Shown here: positions 18,037-30,745 of the stretch, one piece after another
How positions within the stretch are numbered: position 1 is the stretch's first letter
Layout of the letters: the number at the start of each line of letters is the position of its first letter
Source of the DNA: Nocardioides sp. zg-DK7169
GTDB lineage: Bacteria > Actinomycetota > Actinomycetes > Propionibacteriales > Nocardioidaceae
Direction: 5' to 3'
Assembly: GCF_013155365.1 (NCBI RefSeq)
Contig: NZ_JABJRA010000005.1
Location: 62,001 to 126,000, forward strand
DNA: 64,000 bases
Made by a program: the position numbers and the translations under genes
Notes under the pieces: model-generated
What the model was told of the DNA's origin: nothing
The model's input: the letters and a program-made list of their open reading frames with translations, nothing else
The model's database searches: none

Positions 18037-18077
18037 GAAGGACCCACATCGGCGGTCGTCGCCTCCGTGGGTCCTTC
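18037..18077 (-). terminator. clpB terminator hairpin
   Basis: GAAGGACCCAC (18037-18047) pairs perfectly with GTGGGTCCTTC (18067-18077), and an inner GGCG/CGCC stem lies in the loop. It begins 25 bases after the clpB stop and is followed on the minus strand by TAGTTC. It also lies just upstream of the next minus-strand gene, separating the two transcription units. Confidence 0.75.
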
Positions 18078-18102
18078 CAGTGTCACTGCTTCTTGGCGGG
18101 CC

Positions 18103-20697
<2,595 letters not shown>

Positions 20698-20776
20698 TTG
20701 CAACTCCCTGGATCACACGAACGGCTGGGTCACGCTGGATCGGCGTGGATCTCGCTGGATCGCTGCCGGTTCACTG

Positions 20777-20796
20777 GTCGGGACCGGGGTCCCGAC
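20777..20796. promoter_or_regulatory. perfect 20-bp palindrome in clpB leader region
   Basis: GTCGGGACC and GGTCCCGAC flank two G bases. It lies between the clpB start and the HAIR-type element. It could be a further operator or an mRNA hairpin in the clpB leader. Confidence 0.55.
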
Positions 20797-20828
20797 GTCT
20801 TGTTCAACTGCTCTGTTCAACCGCGTCG

Positions 20829-20853
20829 AAGTTGAGTCTGTTCCACTCAACTT
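20829..20853. promoter_or_regulatory. HAIR-type HspR operator upstream of clpB
   Basis: AAGTTGAGT-N7-ACTCAACTT is a perfect 9-bp dyad with the 7-base spacing of the HspR operator (HAIR, consensus CTTGAGT-N7-ACTCAAG). The outermost consensus C/G pair is G/C here. It overlaps the final codons of vanZ (stop at 20847) and lies 132 bases before clpB. HspR repression of clpB is established in Streptomyces and mycobacteria; its use here is inferred from the site. Confidence 0.85.
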
Positions 20854-21329
20854 TGAGAATGTGTCGAGGCCCGGGCGGCCCGCGCCCGGGCGCGGCGCTC
20901 CCCCACCTCGTGGAACCACTCGCCGAGGGTCAGCACCCACCCGAGCACCACGCCGATGGCGGTCCCGAGACCGTTGGAGACGACGTCGCGGGCGTCGCTG
21001 ACGCGGCCCGGGATCTCCTGCTGGGCGATCTCGATCCCGAGGGTGAGCACCAGGCCGATCAGCACGGCCGCCGCCCACTGCCGGCGTCCGAGGAGGAGCA
21101 GGAAGAACACGCCGACCGGCACGAACATCGCGACGTTGGCCGCGAACTCGATGTCGCTGGCGCTCAGCCCCGAGGTCGGCTCGTAGGCCTGGAGCTCGCG
21201 CACCACGCGGTCGGCCACCCGGGTCATCAGCGAGGTGCCCGCCCCGGACTGCGGGGTCAGGGTCATCCACCCCACGAAGCCGAGGTAGGCGAAGGTGAGC
21301 AGGCTCAGGAACGGGTGACGGTGGAACAC
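20847..21329 (-). CDS. VanZ family membrane protein
   Basis: 160-aa small membrane protein with the VanZ-like fold. It begins with an N-terminal helix (FLSLLTFAYLGFVGWMTLTPQ), then IEFAANVAMFVPVGVFFLLLL, IGLVLTLGIEIAQQEIPGR (the conserved E-x-x-Q) and SDARDVVSNGLGTAIGVVLG (the D-x-x-x-N-x-x-G motif). The GTG start lies 12 bases after the hspR stop, so it is probably the last gene of the dnaK-grpE-dnaJ-hspR unit. Its last codons contain the HAIR-type element of clpB. VanZ family function is unclear; in vanA-type clusters it gives low-level teicoplanin resistance. Confidence 0.85.
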   Translation of the reverse strand: MFHRHPFLSLLTFAYLGFVGWMTLTPQSGAGTSLMTRVADRVVRELQAYEPTSGLSASDIEFAANVAMFVPVGVFFLLLLGRRQWAAAVLIGLVLTLGIEIAQQEIPGRVSDARDVVSNGLGTAIGVVLGWVLTLGEWFHEVGERRARARAARASTHSQS

Positions 21330-21341
21330 GAGACCCCGGTC

Positions 21342-21776
21342 TCAGCGCCCGCGTCGCCAGACCACGACCGAGCCGGCCTGGGTCTCGCGGAGCACGGGCA
21401 GCTTGTTGGCGGGGACCTCGCGGCGCCGGCCCGCGTGGGCCTGGCCGAGCGCCTCGCGCACGGCCGCGAGCTCGGCGCGCAGCTCGTCGTTGAGGTCGGA
21501 GAGGGCCGCGAGCTGCGACTCCAGCTCCACGATCCGGCGCACGCCCTTGAGGCCCACGCCGGCGGCGGTGAGGTCGGCGATCTCGCGCAACCGCTCGATG
21601 TCGCGCGCGGAGTAGCGCCGGCCTCCGCCGCCGGTGCGCTGGGGGGTGATCAGCCCGAGCCGCTCGTAGGTGCGCAGCGTCTGCGGGTGCAGGCCGGTGA
21701 GCTCGGCGGCCATGCTGATCACGAACACCGCGGCGTCCGGGCCCGGCGGTCCGGTGAAGGGCGGCCGGGCGGGCAT
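21342..21776 (-). CDS. hspR: heat-shock repressor HspR (MerR family)
   Basis: 144-aa repressor that binds HAIR operators, using DnaK as corepressor in Streptomyces. The MerR-type winged HTH spans about residues 18-85: AVFVISMAAELTGLHPQTLR, TYERLGLITPQRTGGGGRRY and SARDIERLREIADLTAAGVG. A coiled-coil stretch (VELESQLAALSDLNDELRAE) and a basic tail follow. Its ATG overlaps the dnaJ stop by one base (TGATG). Two HAIR-type sites in the window, before dnaK and before clpB, are its predicted targets, giving autoregulation. Confidence 0.93.
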   Translation of the reverse strand: MPARPPFTGPPGPDAAVFVISMAAELTGLHPQTLRTYERLGLITPQRTGGGGRRYSARDIERLREIADLTAAGVGLKGVRRIVELESQLAALSDLNDELRAELAAVREALGQAHAGRRREVPANKLPVLRETQAGSVVVWRRGR

Positions 21777-22957
21777 CAGGACCCCGCCTTCTCGAACAGG
21801 TTCGCGCGCAGCGGGCGACCGGCGGTCGCGTCGCGGTACGCCGTGACCGCGGCGCGGGCCTCCTCGTCGAGGACAGCGGGGACGACGACCTCGACGGTGG
21901 CCAGCAGGTCGCCGACGGTGCCGTCGCTACGCCGGGGACCCTTGCCGCGCACCCGGAAGGTGCGCCCGTTGGGCGTGCCCGCGGGGATCCGCAGGGTGAC
22001 CGGAGCGCCGCCGAGGGTGGGGATCTTGATCTCCGAGCCGAGCGCGAGCTCGTCGAAGGAGACCGGGACGTCGATGGTGAGGTTGTCGCCCTTGCGGGCG
22101 AAGACGCGGTGCGGGCTCACCTTGACGGTGATGTAGAGGTCGCCGGCCGGGCCGCCGTTCTCGCCGGACGCGCCCTTGCCGCGCACCCGGATCCGCTGGC
22201 CGTCCTTGACCCCGGCGGGGATGCGCGCCTGGATGGTGCGCGCGGACATGCCGCGCCCCGAGCCGTGGCAGGTCGGGCAGGGCTCGTCGTACACGAGCTG
22301 GCGACCGCCGCAGGTCGGGCAGGTCTCGTTCATGGAGAACGCGCCGCCGACCGAGCTGGTGACGTAGCCGGCGCCCTCGCACTCGGGACACACGTGCGGC
22401 TTGGTGCCCGGCTTGCCGCCGGTGCCGTTGCAGTCCGGGCACGGGGCGTCGGAGGTGAGGCGCAGCGAGACCGTCACGCCGTCGATGGCGTCGGTGAAGC
22501 TGATGGTGGCGTTGGTCTCGACGTCGGCGCCCTTCTGCGGGCGGCGGGCCTGCTGGCGGCGCCCGAAGCCGCCGCCGCCACCGCCGAAGAGGTCGCCGAA
22601 CATGTCGCCGAAGCCGCCGGCGCCGCCGCGGTCGCGCAGCAGGTCGTCGAGGTTGAACCCGCCCTGGCCGCCCTGGCCGCCGGTCGGGAACCCGCCGAAG
22701 CGCCCCGAGGCCTGCATGGAGCGGAACTCGTCGTACTTGGCGCGCTTGTCGCGGTCGCCGAGGACGTCGTAGGCCTCCGCGACGGACTTGAACTTGTCGT
22801 GCTTGGCGGTGTCGCCGGGGTTGGAGTCGGGGTGGTTGGCCCGCGCCAGCTTGCGGTAGGCCTTCTTGATCTCCTCGGCGCTCGCGTCCTTCTTCACGCC
22901 GAGCTCGGCGTAGAAGTCCTTCTGCGCCCAGTCGGCGCGGTAGCCGTCGTCGCTCAT
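21776..22957 (-). CDS. dnaJ: chaperone DnaJ
   Basis: Type I Hsp40 cochaperone that stimulates DnaK ATPase and delivers substrates. 393 aa from the ATG at 22957, which has GGGAGGAGG upstream. The J domain at about residues 11-75 has the HPD tripeptide in ARANHPDSNPGD. A Gly/Phe-rich region follows (FGDMFGDLFGGGGGGFGR), then the zinc domain with four CxxCxGxG repeats (CPDCNGTG, CPECEGAG, CPTCGGRQ as a variant third repeat, CPTCHGSG) and the C-terminal substrate-binding domain. This is the DnaJ1-type with an actinobacterial N-terminal extension (DWAQKDFYAELGV). It is followed directly by hspR. Confidence 0.96.
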   Translation of the reverse strand: MSDDGYRADWAQKDFYAELGVKKDASAEEIKKAYRKLARANHPDSNPGDTAKHDKFKSVAEAYDVLGDRDKRAKYDEFRSMQASGRFGGFPTGGQGGQGGFNLDDLLRDRGGAGGFGDMFGDLFGGGGGGFGRRQQARRPQKGADVETNATISFTDAIDGVTVSLRLTSDAPCPDCNGTGGKPGTKPHVCPECEGAGYVTSSVGGAFSMNETCPTCGGRQLVYDEPCPTCHGSGRGMSARTIQARIPAGVKDGQRIRVRGKGASGENGGPAGDLYITVKVSPHRVFARKGDNLTIDVPVSFDELALGSEIKIPTLGGAPVTLRIPAGTPNGRTFRVRGKGPRRSDGTVGDLLATVEVVVPAVLDEEARAAVTAYRDATAGRPLRANLFEKAGS

Positions 22958-23024
22958 GTGCCCTCCTCCCAACGGTTCGAAGAATGTGGCCGGCGCGCTG
23001 CCGGCGGTGCTGCCCCTGGGGGCG

Positions 23025-23061
23025 TCACCGGGCCCCGCCCGTGGCGGACGGGGCCCGGTGA
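23025..23061 (-). terminator. grpE-dnaJ intercistronic hairpin
   Basis: A 13-bp perfect stem (TCACCGGGCCCCG with CGGGGCCCGGTGA) encloses an 11-base loop and starts 5 bases after the grpE stop. No T-run follows and dnaJ continues downstream, so attenuation, RNA processing or 3'-end protection of dnaK-grpE mRNA is more likely than full termination. Confidence 0.65.
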
Positions 23062-23066
23062 GCGGC

Positions 23067-23692
23067 TCAGCCCTCGGTGTCGGCCGGTCCGGCGGCGTCG
23101 GCCGCCGGGTCGACCACCAGGACCTGCGCGGCGCGGACGACGCGCTCGCCGATCCGGTAGCCGGCCTTGGCGATGACCTTGCAGGTCACCACGTCGACGT
23201 CGGGGTCCTCGCCCAGGTGGCTCAGCGCCTCGTGCAGCGCGGGGTCGAACGGGTCGCCCGGGGCGCCGAACTTCTCCAGGCCCTGGTTGGCCACGACTCG
23301 CTCCAGCTGCTCGGCGACGGCCTTGAAGCCGCCCTCGAGCTCGGCGTGCTCACGGGCCCGGTCGATGGTGTCGAGCACCTCGGTGACCGGGGCGAGCACG
23401 ACGTACGCCGCGTTCTGCTTGACCAGCTCGCGGTCGCGGTCGACGCGCCGCTTGTAGTTGAGGAACTCCGCCTGGATCCGCTGCAGGTCCGCGGTGCGCT
23501 CGCCGAGCTCCATCTTGAGCGTCTCGACCTCGTCGCGTGCGGCCTGGAGCGGGTCCGCCTCGACGGGCTCGCGGTCCTCGCCCTCGGCGGGTGCGACCGG
23601 GTCCTCCGGCCGCGCCCCCTCGGGACCGGCGGTCCCGGGGGCGTCGGGGGCGGGGTCCTGCGGGGGGCCCTCGTCGTGGCGGTGCTCCTCGG

Positions 23693-23696
<4 letters not shown>
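23067..23696 (-). CDS. grpE: nucleotide exchange factor GrpE
   Basis: 209-aa cochaperone that releases ADP from DnaK. The acidic, Pro-rich N-terminus is typical of actinobacteria. The long coiled-coil helix runs from about residue 50 ([20 protein letters not shown]) through [20 protein letters not shown]. The beta-wing ends with [20 protein letters not shown] and [16 protein letters not shown]. The start is GTG overlapping the dnaK stop (GTGA). It is followed by a strong hairpin before dnaJ. Confidence 0.95.
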
Positions 23697-25543
<1,847 letters not shown>

Positions 25544-25657
25544 GGGACTACCTCCGAATTGATTGCGCAGCGCAGGGCTGCAGGTCTGCGGTGGCGAGGC
25601 TTCGCATCAAGCCCCGCCGGGGCCAGTCTGCGTCGTGAGAGCGAGACTCGCAAATAA

Positions 25658-25678
25658 CTTGAGTCCGGTCAACTCAAC
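25658..25678. promoter_or_regulatory. HAIR operator (HspR) upstream of dnaK
   Basis: CTTGAGT-N7-ACTCAAC matches the HAIR consensus CTTGAGT-N7-ACTCAAG at 13 of 14 fixed positions. It is the expected autoregulatory site of the hspR-containing operon. Bases 25544-25775 hold only this site and the dnaK leader. Confidence 0.92.
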
Positions 25679-25775
25679 TTTCCTCACACGACGCAACGCC
25701 CCGTCTCCCGGAGGTGTTCCCGGCGCGGGCGGAATCTTCTCGGCGGCACCCCTGCCGGGGGTCGCCGAGCCGGCG

Positions 25776-26906
25776 TCAGCCGGAGACCTCGCGCCATCCG
25801 CTCCCGGAATCGGCAGACGCGCTGGGGTCGCTCCCGAGGTCGTCGAGGGACCCGGTCGAGGCGTACGCCGCGCCGTCGACCCAGTCCAGTGCGTAGAGCC
25901 GGTCGCCGGCGACCTCGAGCACCCAGCCGTGGTCCCGCCCGCCCTGCCCCTCGGGCAGGGCCAGCACCTCCCAGGTCTCGGCCACCGGGTCCACGACCCG
26001 GGCCACGTCGACGTCGTCGAAGACCAGCAGCCGGCCGTCGGGCAGGCCCGCGACGCTCGCCGAGAACCAGCTCGAGCCCAGGTCCGACGGTGCGGGGAGC
26101 CGGCGCCAGGCGGCCTCCTCCCCGGTGCGCGCCCGGACCAGGAGCGCGTCGAGCCGGTCGCCGGCGCCGCGGCTGCGCGCCACCGGCACCACGACCAGGT
26201 CCTCGGTGACCTCGAGCCCGACCGGGTAGCCGCCTCCGGGCAGCTCCAGCGCGGACTCCTCCCAGGTGGTCCTGCCGACCGGCAGGTGCAGCATCGTCGT
26301 GCCGGCGTCGCTCGCCTCCGGCAGCGCCCAGGCGCCGCCCTCGGGGTCCAGGACGAGCTCCACGGCCACCGCCCCGCCGGGCAGCCGCGGCGTGGGCGCG
26401 ATCGTCTCGTCCTGCGGGGAGTAGACCCCGCGGGCGCCCTCGACGGCCACGTCGCCCGCGGCCAGCGGGCGGGGGGTGTCGACCTCCTCGACCGGTGTCA
26501 GCTCGCCCTCGCCGTCGAGCCGCTCGTAGCGCCCGTTGCCGCCGAGGTCGACCAGGAAGCCGTCGGCCAGCGGCCAGATTCCCGGGATCGAGCTCTCGTT
26601 GCGCACCTGTCGCCCGGGGCCCTCGGCGATGGTCTCGCCGTCGGCGTCCTCGAGGCGCCAGGCGGCCGCGACGCTCTCGCGCGGGCCCTCCTCGACCAGG
26701 TGCGCGACGAGCAGACGGCCCTCACCGTCCTCGGCCAGCGCGACCGGGCGGCCCACGTCGAGGACCTCCGGCACGCTCGTGGGCGCGGAGGAGGAGGCGC
26801 CCGTCGCGGCGTCGTCTCCCCCGCTGTCGCCGTCGTCGTCGGAGCCGCACCCACCCAGGGCGCTCGCGAGCAGCAGTGCGGCCAGGACCCGGGGTGCGGT
26901 GCGCAT
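25776..26906 (-). CDS. putative lipoprotein, beta-propeller-like
   Basis: 376-aa exported protein with a lipoprotein signal (MRTAPRVLAALLLASALGGC, Cys20 as lipid anchor), followed by an Asp/Gly/Ser-rich linker. The rest shows repeated short motifs of the kind GRLLVAHLVEE, DGFLVDLGGNG, GRLLVFDDVDVARVV and GDRLYALDWVDG, spaced 40-50 residues apart. These look like blades of a beta-propeller or sialidase-type repeat fold. No catalytic residues are recognised. It is divergent from the M28 peptidase lipoprotein gene by 50 bases and lies upstream of the chaperone operon. The function is unknown. Confidence 0.75.
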   Translation of the reverse strand: MRTAPRVLAALLLASALGGCGSDDDGDSGGDDAATGASSSAPTSVPEVLDVGRPVALAEDGEGRLLVAHLVEEGPRESVAAAWRLEDADGETIAEGPGRQVRNESSIPGIWPLADGFLVDLGGNGRYERLDGEGELTPVEEVDTPRPLAAGDVAVEGARGVYSPQDETIAPTPRLPGGAVAVELVLDPEGGAWALPEASDAGTTMLHLPVGRTTWEESALELPGGGYPVGLEVTEDLVVVPVARSRGAGDRLDALLVRARTGEEAAWRRLPAPSDLGSSWFSASVAGLPDGRLLVFDDVDVARVVDPVAETWEVLALPEGQGGRDHGWVLEVAGDRLYALDWVDGAAYASTGSLDDLGSDPSASADSGSGWREVSG

Positions 26907-26956
26907 CTCCCCATCATGCCCCGCGGGGCGTGGCCCGGCGGTGCTTCACTGGGGCG

Positions 26957-27967
26957 ATGACGGGACCGACGGCACGACGCACGACGGCGCTCGCCCTGGG
27001 CGCGACGCTGGCCCTGGCCGGCGCAGCGTGCAGCGGGACCGACGGCTCCCCCGCCTCGCCACCCCCGAGCCCCGCCGTGTCCTCGTCGGCGGGCGTCGCC
27101 CCGCCGCCGGAGGTGACGGCCCCGCCTGCGACGTCACCCACCCGGCCTCGGGTGGCACCGGCCGACGTCCGGGTCGCGACCGCCGTGGCCGCGGTGCGCC
27201 ACCTCGCCGGGCGGATCGGCCCACGACCGGGGACGTCGGCGGCGTACCTCCGGGCCGCGGCCTGGGTGCAGCAGCGGCTCGGCGAGGCCGGCTGGCGCGT
27301 CGAGCGGCAGCGCTTCGCGACGCCGGCCGGGGTGTCGTGGGGGGTGCCGGTGCCGGCGGGGCCGTCGGTCAACCTGGTCGCCACCCGCGGCGAGGTCCGT
27401 CCGGGGCGCCCCTGGCTGCTCGTCGGCGCCCACCTGGACACGGTGCCGCAGGCGCCGGGGGCCGAGGACAACGCCTCCGGGGTCGGGGTGCTGCTCGCGG
27501 TGGCCGAGGCGCTCGCCGATCGGCGCGCCCGGCTCCCGGTGGTGCTGGTGGCCTTCGGGTCGGAGGAGCCGCGCGGGCCCGGCGACGACGACCACCACTA
27601 CGGCTCGCGGGCCTATGTCGCGGATCTCGGTGCCGCACAGCGCCGCAGCCTGCGCGGGATGGTCTCGCTGGACCGAGTCGGCGTGGGCGCAGCCCTCCCG
27701 GTCGGGAGCGCAGTCGGGAGCGCGGGCGACCCCGACCCCCTGCGCGCCGAGGTGCTGGCCGCGGCCCGCCGTGCCGGGGTGGCGACGCTGCCGGAGACCG
27801 GCCAGCGCTCCAGCGACCACTGGTCCTTCGTGCGGGCCGGGCTGCCCGGGGTGCGCCTGGGGAGCACGCCGTACGCCGGCTACCACTCGGCGGGCGACCT
27901 GCCGGAGGTCGTCGAGCCCGCCCAGCTGGGCCGGGCCGCACGCACCGTGGTGGCCTGGCTGCGCTGA
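26957..27967 (+). CDS. M28 family zinc aminopeptidase, lipoprotein
   Basis: 336-aa predicted surface lipoprotein: signal with lipobox LALAGAACSG, then a Pro/Ser/Ala-rich linker to about residue 70. The catalytic domain carries the M28 metal ligands in order: GAHLDTVP (His, Asp-x), GAEDNASGVGVLL (bridging Asp), FGSEEPRG (catalytic Glu-Glu), MVSLDRVG (Asp) and PYAGYHSAGD (last His). SSDHWSFVRAGLPGV is the family substrate-pocket segment. It probably trims N-terminal residues from external peptides. It is convergent with the CapA gene, with one base between the stops. Confidence 0.87.
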   Translation: MTGPTARRTTALALGATLALAGAACSGTDGSPASPPPSPAVSSSAGVAPPPEVTAPPATSPTRPRVAPADVRVATAVAAVRHLAGRIGPRPGTSAAYLRAAAWVQQRLGEAGWRVERQRFATPAGVSWGVPVPAGPSVNLVATRGEVRPGRPWLLVGAHLDTVPQAPGAEDNASGVGVLLAVAEALADRRARLPVVLVAFGSEEPRGPGDDDHHYGSRAYVADLGAAQRRSLRGMVSLDRVGVGAALPVGSAVGSAGDPDPLRAEVLAAARRAGVATLPETGQRSSDHWSFVRAGLPGVRLGSTPYAGYHSAGDLPEVVEPAQLGRAARTVVAWLR

Positions 27968-27968
27968 C

Positions 27969-29333
27969 TCAGCGGGCGAACGGTCCGGTCGAGGCGGCCC
28001 ACACGTCGCCCAGGATCCGCGCGGCGTCCGCCCCGCCGACCGGGCGCGGCGCGAAGGTCCCCGGGTCCATCACGTAGGGCACCAGCCGGAGCGCCGCCAG
28101 CCGCTCCCCGAGGAACGTCGTCTCGAGGACGACCCCCTCCATGGTCTGGCGCATGAAGTCCATGTCGAAGACCAGGTTGCCCAGCGAGTGGAGCACCGGG
28201 ACCGCCGCGTCCGGCCCCTCGACGACGTCGATGCCCTGCACCCAGTGCGGATGGCCGCCCACGACGAGGTCGGCGCCGGCGGCGACCAGCGCCCGGGAGA
28301 CCTCGCGCTGGACCGGCTCGGGCTCGTGGGTGTACTGCGTGCCCCAGTGCGGCAGCACCACGACCACGTCGGCGCGCCGCTCGGCCCGGCGCACCAGCGA
28401 GGTCACGTGCGCCAGGTCGGCGCGGACCAGCGGCCCGGTGCGCGGGGGCATCCGCACCGAGAGCGCCCCGGGCGATCCCGCCGTGGCGCGCGGGGTCTCG
28501 CCGATCGCGTTGAACCCGAGGAGCGCGAAGCGCACCCCGCCACGCTCGACGTACGCCGGGCGTCCCGCCTCCGCGAGGTCGACACCGGCGCCGAACACCG
28601 CCAACGGTCCGCCGCGCAGGGTGCGGACGGTGTCCCGGAGCGCCTCGGTGCCGAAGTCGCCGGTGTGGTTGTTGGCCAGCGAGACCGCGTCCAGGCCGGC
28701 GCGGCGCAGGTGGCCGACCAGCTCCGGGCCGGCGCCGAAGGAGTCCGAGCCCTGGGTGGGGGCGCCGGCGGTGGAGAGGGTGCTCTCGAGGTTGCCGACG
28801 ACGAGGTCGGCGCGGTGCAGCAGCGGCGCTACCTGGGCCAGGGCCTGCCGGGGGTCGGGGACCCCGCGCACCAGCATCAGGTCCCCCACGACGGTGAGGT
28901 GGACGGCCCCCGGGGCGGTGCGCACCGGGTCGCGCCCGGCGACCAGCGCGGCACGCACGCCCGGGCGCACCTCCTCCAGCGGCACCACGCCGAGCGCCGC
29001 CGGGTCCCGCTCGACACGGTCCAGCGCCCGCGCGGCGGCGCGCGGCGTCTCGCCGCGGTGCACCGGGCGGCCCTGCCAGCGGCGCGGCGACCCGGCCGGG
29101 CCGGTCAGCCGGCGCGCCTCGGGGCGGCTCAGGCGCAGCACCGCCGCGGTGGCGTGCGCGACCACGACCAGCTCCGGCTCGGGCCGGGGCACGGGGGTCG
29201 CGACGGGGGCGTCGGCTCCGTCCGGCCCCGGCGAGGACGCCGACCGCTCCGCCGCCGGCTCGTCGGGGCCCGCGCCGGTGCTGCAGCCGGCCAGCACCAG
29301 GACGGCCGCGGCGAGCAGCGCCCGGCGGGACAT
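27969..29333 (-). CDS. CapA-type metallophosphatase-fold lipoprotein
   Basis: 454-aa lipoprotein (MSRRALLAAAVLVLAGCSTG, lipobox LAGC). An N-terminal region of about 135 residues is peculiar to this protein. It is followed by a CapA/PgsA domain, with the conserved set TVVGDLMLVRGV, DLVVGNLESTLS, SLANNHTGDFG, VVLPHWGTQYTHEP, LVVGGHPHWVQG and SLGNLVFDMDF. CapA proteins take part in poly-gamma-glutamate capsule assembly in Bacillus, but no capB or capC partner is nearby. A role in cell-envelope polymer handling, or an unknown role, is therefore more cautious. It is followed on the opposite strand by the M28 peptidase. Confidence 0.88.
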   Translation of the reverse strand: MSRRALLAAAVLVLAGCSTGAGPDEPAAERSASSPGPDGADAPVATPVPRPEPELVVVAHATAAVLRLSRPEARRLTGPAGSPRRWQGRPVHRGETPRAAARALDRVERDPAALGVVPLEEVRPGVRAALVAGRDPVRTAPGAVHLTVVGDLMLVRGVPDPRQALAQVAPLLHRADLVVGNLESTLSTAGAPTQGSDSFGAGPELVGHLRRAGLDAVSLANNHTGDFGTEALRDTVRTLRGGPLAVFGAGVDLAEAGRPAYVERGGVRFALLGFNAIGETPRATAGSPGALSVRMPPRTGPLVRADLAHVTSLVRRAERRADVVVVLPHWGTQYTHEPEPVQREVSRALVAAGADLVVGGHPHWVQGIDVVEGPDAAVPVLHSLGNLVFDMDFMRQTMEGVVLETTFLGERLAALRLVPYVMDPGTFAPRPVGGADAARILGDVWAASTGPFAR

Positions 29334-29342
29334 GGCGCGATG

Positions 29343-29828
29343 CTACGGGCGCGCGGCGCTGCGGCGCTGCAGGTCGAGGGCCACGTCGACCGCGGCGACG
29401 CGCGGCAGCGAGGGCACGTCGGCGAGCGGGTGCCAGCGGGCCTCGTCGGTGGTGCCGTCCAGCTCGTGGGTCAGCTCGCCGCCCACGACCCGGGCGGCGT
29501 AGAGGACCCGCACCGCCTTGAGCGGACGCCCCTCGCCGGCCAGGCGGCGCTCCGCCGGGATCACGCTGGTGTCCACCCCGAGCAGGCCGAGCAGCTCCAC
29601 GTCGTACCCGGTCTCCTCGCGCACCTCGCGCACCACACCCTCCTCGGGCGTCTCGTGCAGCTCCACGCCGCCCCCTGGGAGGGTCCAGCGCTTCTGCGAC
29701 GGCTCGTTCCACAGCGCCAGCAGCACCCTGCCCCTCTCGATGATCACGGCGTACGCCGCGAGCCGGGTGTCGTAGGGCTCCGCCGCTGCGGAGTCGGGGG
29801 ACGGGACGGCAGGCTGGTCGTTGCTCAC
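29343..29828 (-). CDS. NUDIX hydrolase
   Basis: 161-aa hydrolase of nucleoside diphosphates linked to another moiety. The full Nudix box is present: GGVELHE, then TPEEGVV, then REVREETGY (GX5EX7REUXEEXGU), at about residues 52-74. The remainder fits the alpha/beta/alpha Nudix fold; the substrate is not predictable. The GTG at 29828 is preferred because GACAAT lies 6 bases upstream, in leaderless position. A longer frame would run through the neighbouring divergent promoter. It is divergent from an aldo/keto reductase and ends 9 bases from capA on the same strand. Confidence 0.87.
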   Translation of the reverse strand: MSNDQPAVPSPDSAAAEPYDTRLAAYAVIIERGRVLLALWNEPSQKRWTLPGGGVELHETPEEGVVREVREETGYDVELLGLLGVDTSVIPAERRLAGEGRPLKAVRVLYAARVVGGELTHELDGTTDEARWHPLADVPSLPRVAAVDVALDLQRRSAARP

Positions 29829-29858
29829 GTGAGCATTGTCGCGGACGGCGCGTCGGGG

Positions 29859-29892
29859 GAATGTCCTTCCGAGCCTCGGGCATTGGACATTC
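29859..29892 (+). promoter_or_regulatory. 8-bp dyad flanking the aldo/keto reductase promoter
   Basis: GAATGTCC at 29859-29866 and its exact complement GGACATTC at 29885-29892 are separated by 18 bases. The right arm abuts the ATG at 29893. The centre-to-centre distance is 26 bases, and both half-sites lie on one DNA face within about two and a half turns. A candidate operator; the regulator is unknown. Confidence 0.5.
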
Positions 29893-30744
29893 ATGACCGT
29901 TCCGAGCATCACCCTGAACGACCAGACCACCATCCCGCAGCTCGGCTTCGGGACCTACCAGGTGCCGCCGGAGCAGACCGCCGAGACGGTGGCGGCCGCC
30001 CTCGAGGTCGGCTACCGCCACATCGACACCGCGCAGATGTACGGCAACGAGCGCGGCGTCGGCGAGGCCGTGCGTGCCTCGGGGATCCCCCGCGACGAGC
30101 TCTACCTCACCAGCAAGCTGCACAACCACGTCCACCGTCCCGACGACGCGCGCCGCGCCTTCGACGAGACGCTGAGCGCCCTCGGGGTCGACCGGCTGGA
30201 CCTCTTCCTCATCCACTGGCCGCTGCCGACCCGTTACGACGGCGACTACGTCTCGACCTGGCGCACCCTCACCGAGCTGCTCGCCGACGGACGGGTGACC
30301 TCCGTGGGCGTCTCGAACTTCCAGCCCGAGCACCTCGACCGGATCGTGGCGGAGACCGGCGTGGTGCCGGCGGTGAACCAGATCGAGGTGCACCCCTACT
30401 TCACCAACGAGGCGGCCCGCGCCGCGTCGATCCGGCACGGCGCGGAGGTCGAGGCGTGGTCCCCGATCGCGCAGGGCCAGGTCCTCGGCGACCCGGTGAT
30501 CACCCGGATCGCGGAGACCCACGGCCGCACGCCGGCCCAGGTGACGCTGCGCTGGCACATCGAGCGCGGCGACATCGTCTTCCCCAAGTCGATGAGCCCG
30601 GCGCGGATGCGGGAGAACTTCGAGATCTTCGACTTCTCCCTGACCGCCGACGAGGTCGCCGAGATCGCGGCGCTGGACCGCGGCGCCGAGGGTCGCACCG
30701 GCCCGGACCCCGACACCTTCGACTGGGTGCCCGAGAGCGCCTGA
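29893..30744 (+). CDS. aldo/keto reductase (AKR5-like)
   Basis: 283-aa NADPH-dependent reductase with the TIM-barrel AKR fold. The catalytic tetrad is visible in YRHIDTAQMYGNE (Asp, Tyr), LTSKLHN (Lys) and LFLIHWPLP (His). The family signature VGVSNFQPEHLDRI and the cofactor loop VFPKSMSPARMRENF follow. It is similar to 2,5-diketo-gluconate reductase-type enzymes, which accept many carbonyls. The start ATG abuts an 8-bp dyad. It lies between NUDIX (divergent) and MarR (convergent, one base between the stops). Confidence 0.9.
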   Translation: MTVPSITLNDQTTIPQLGFGTYQVPPEQTAETVAAALEVGYRHIDTAQMYGNERGVGEAVRASGIPRDELYLTSKLHNHVHRPDDARRAFDETLSALGVDRLDLFLIHWPLPTRYDGDYVSTWRTLTELLADGRVTSVGVSNFQPEHLDRIVAETGVVPAVNQIEVHPYFTNEAARAASIRHGAEVEAWSPIAQGQVLGDPVITRIAETHGRTPAQVTLRWHIERGDIVFPKSMSPARMRENFEIFDFSLTADEVAEIAALDRGAEGRTGPDPDTFDWVPESA

Positions 30745-30745
30745 G

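Noticed and set aside
20698-20770. Repeated GATCCA motifs in the clpB leader
   Set aside because: Four loosely spaced copies without constant phasing or a clear fold. Chance or leader composition is enough to explain them.
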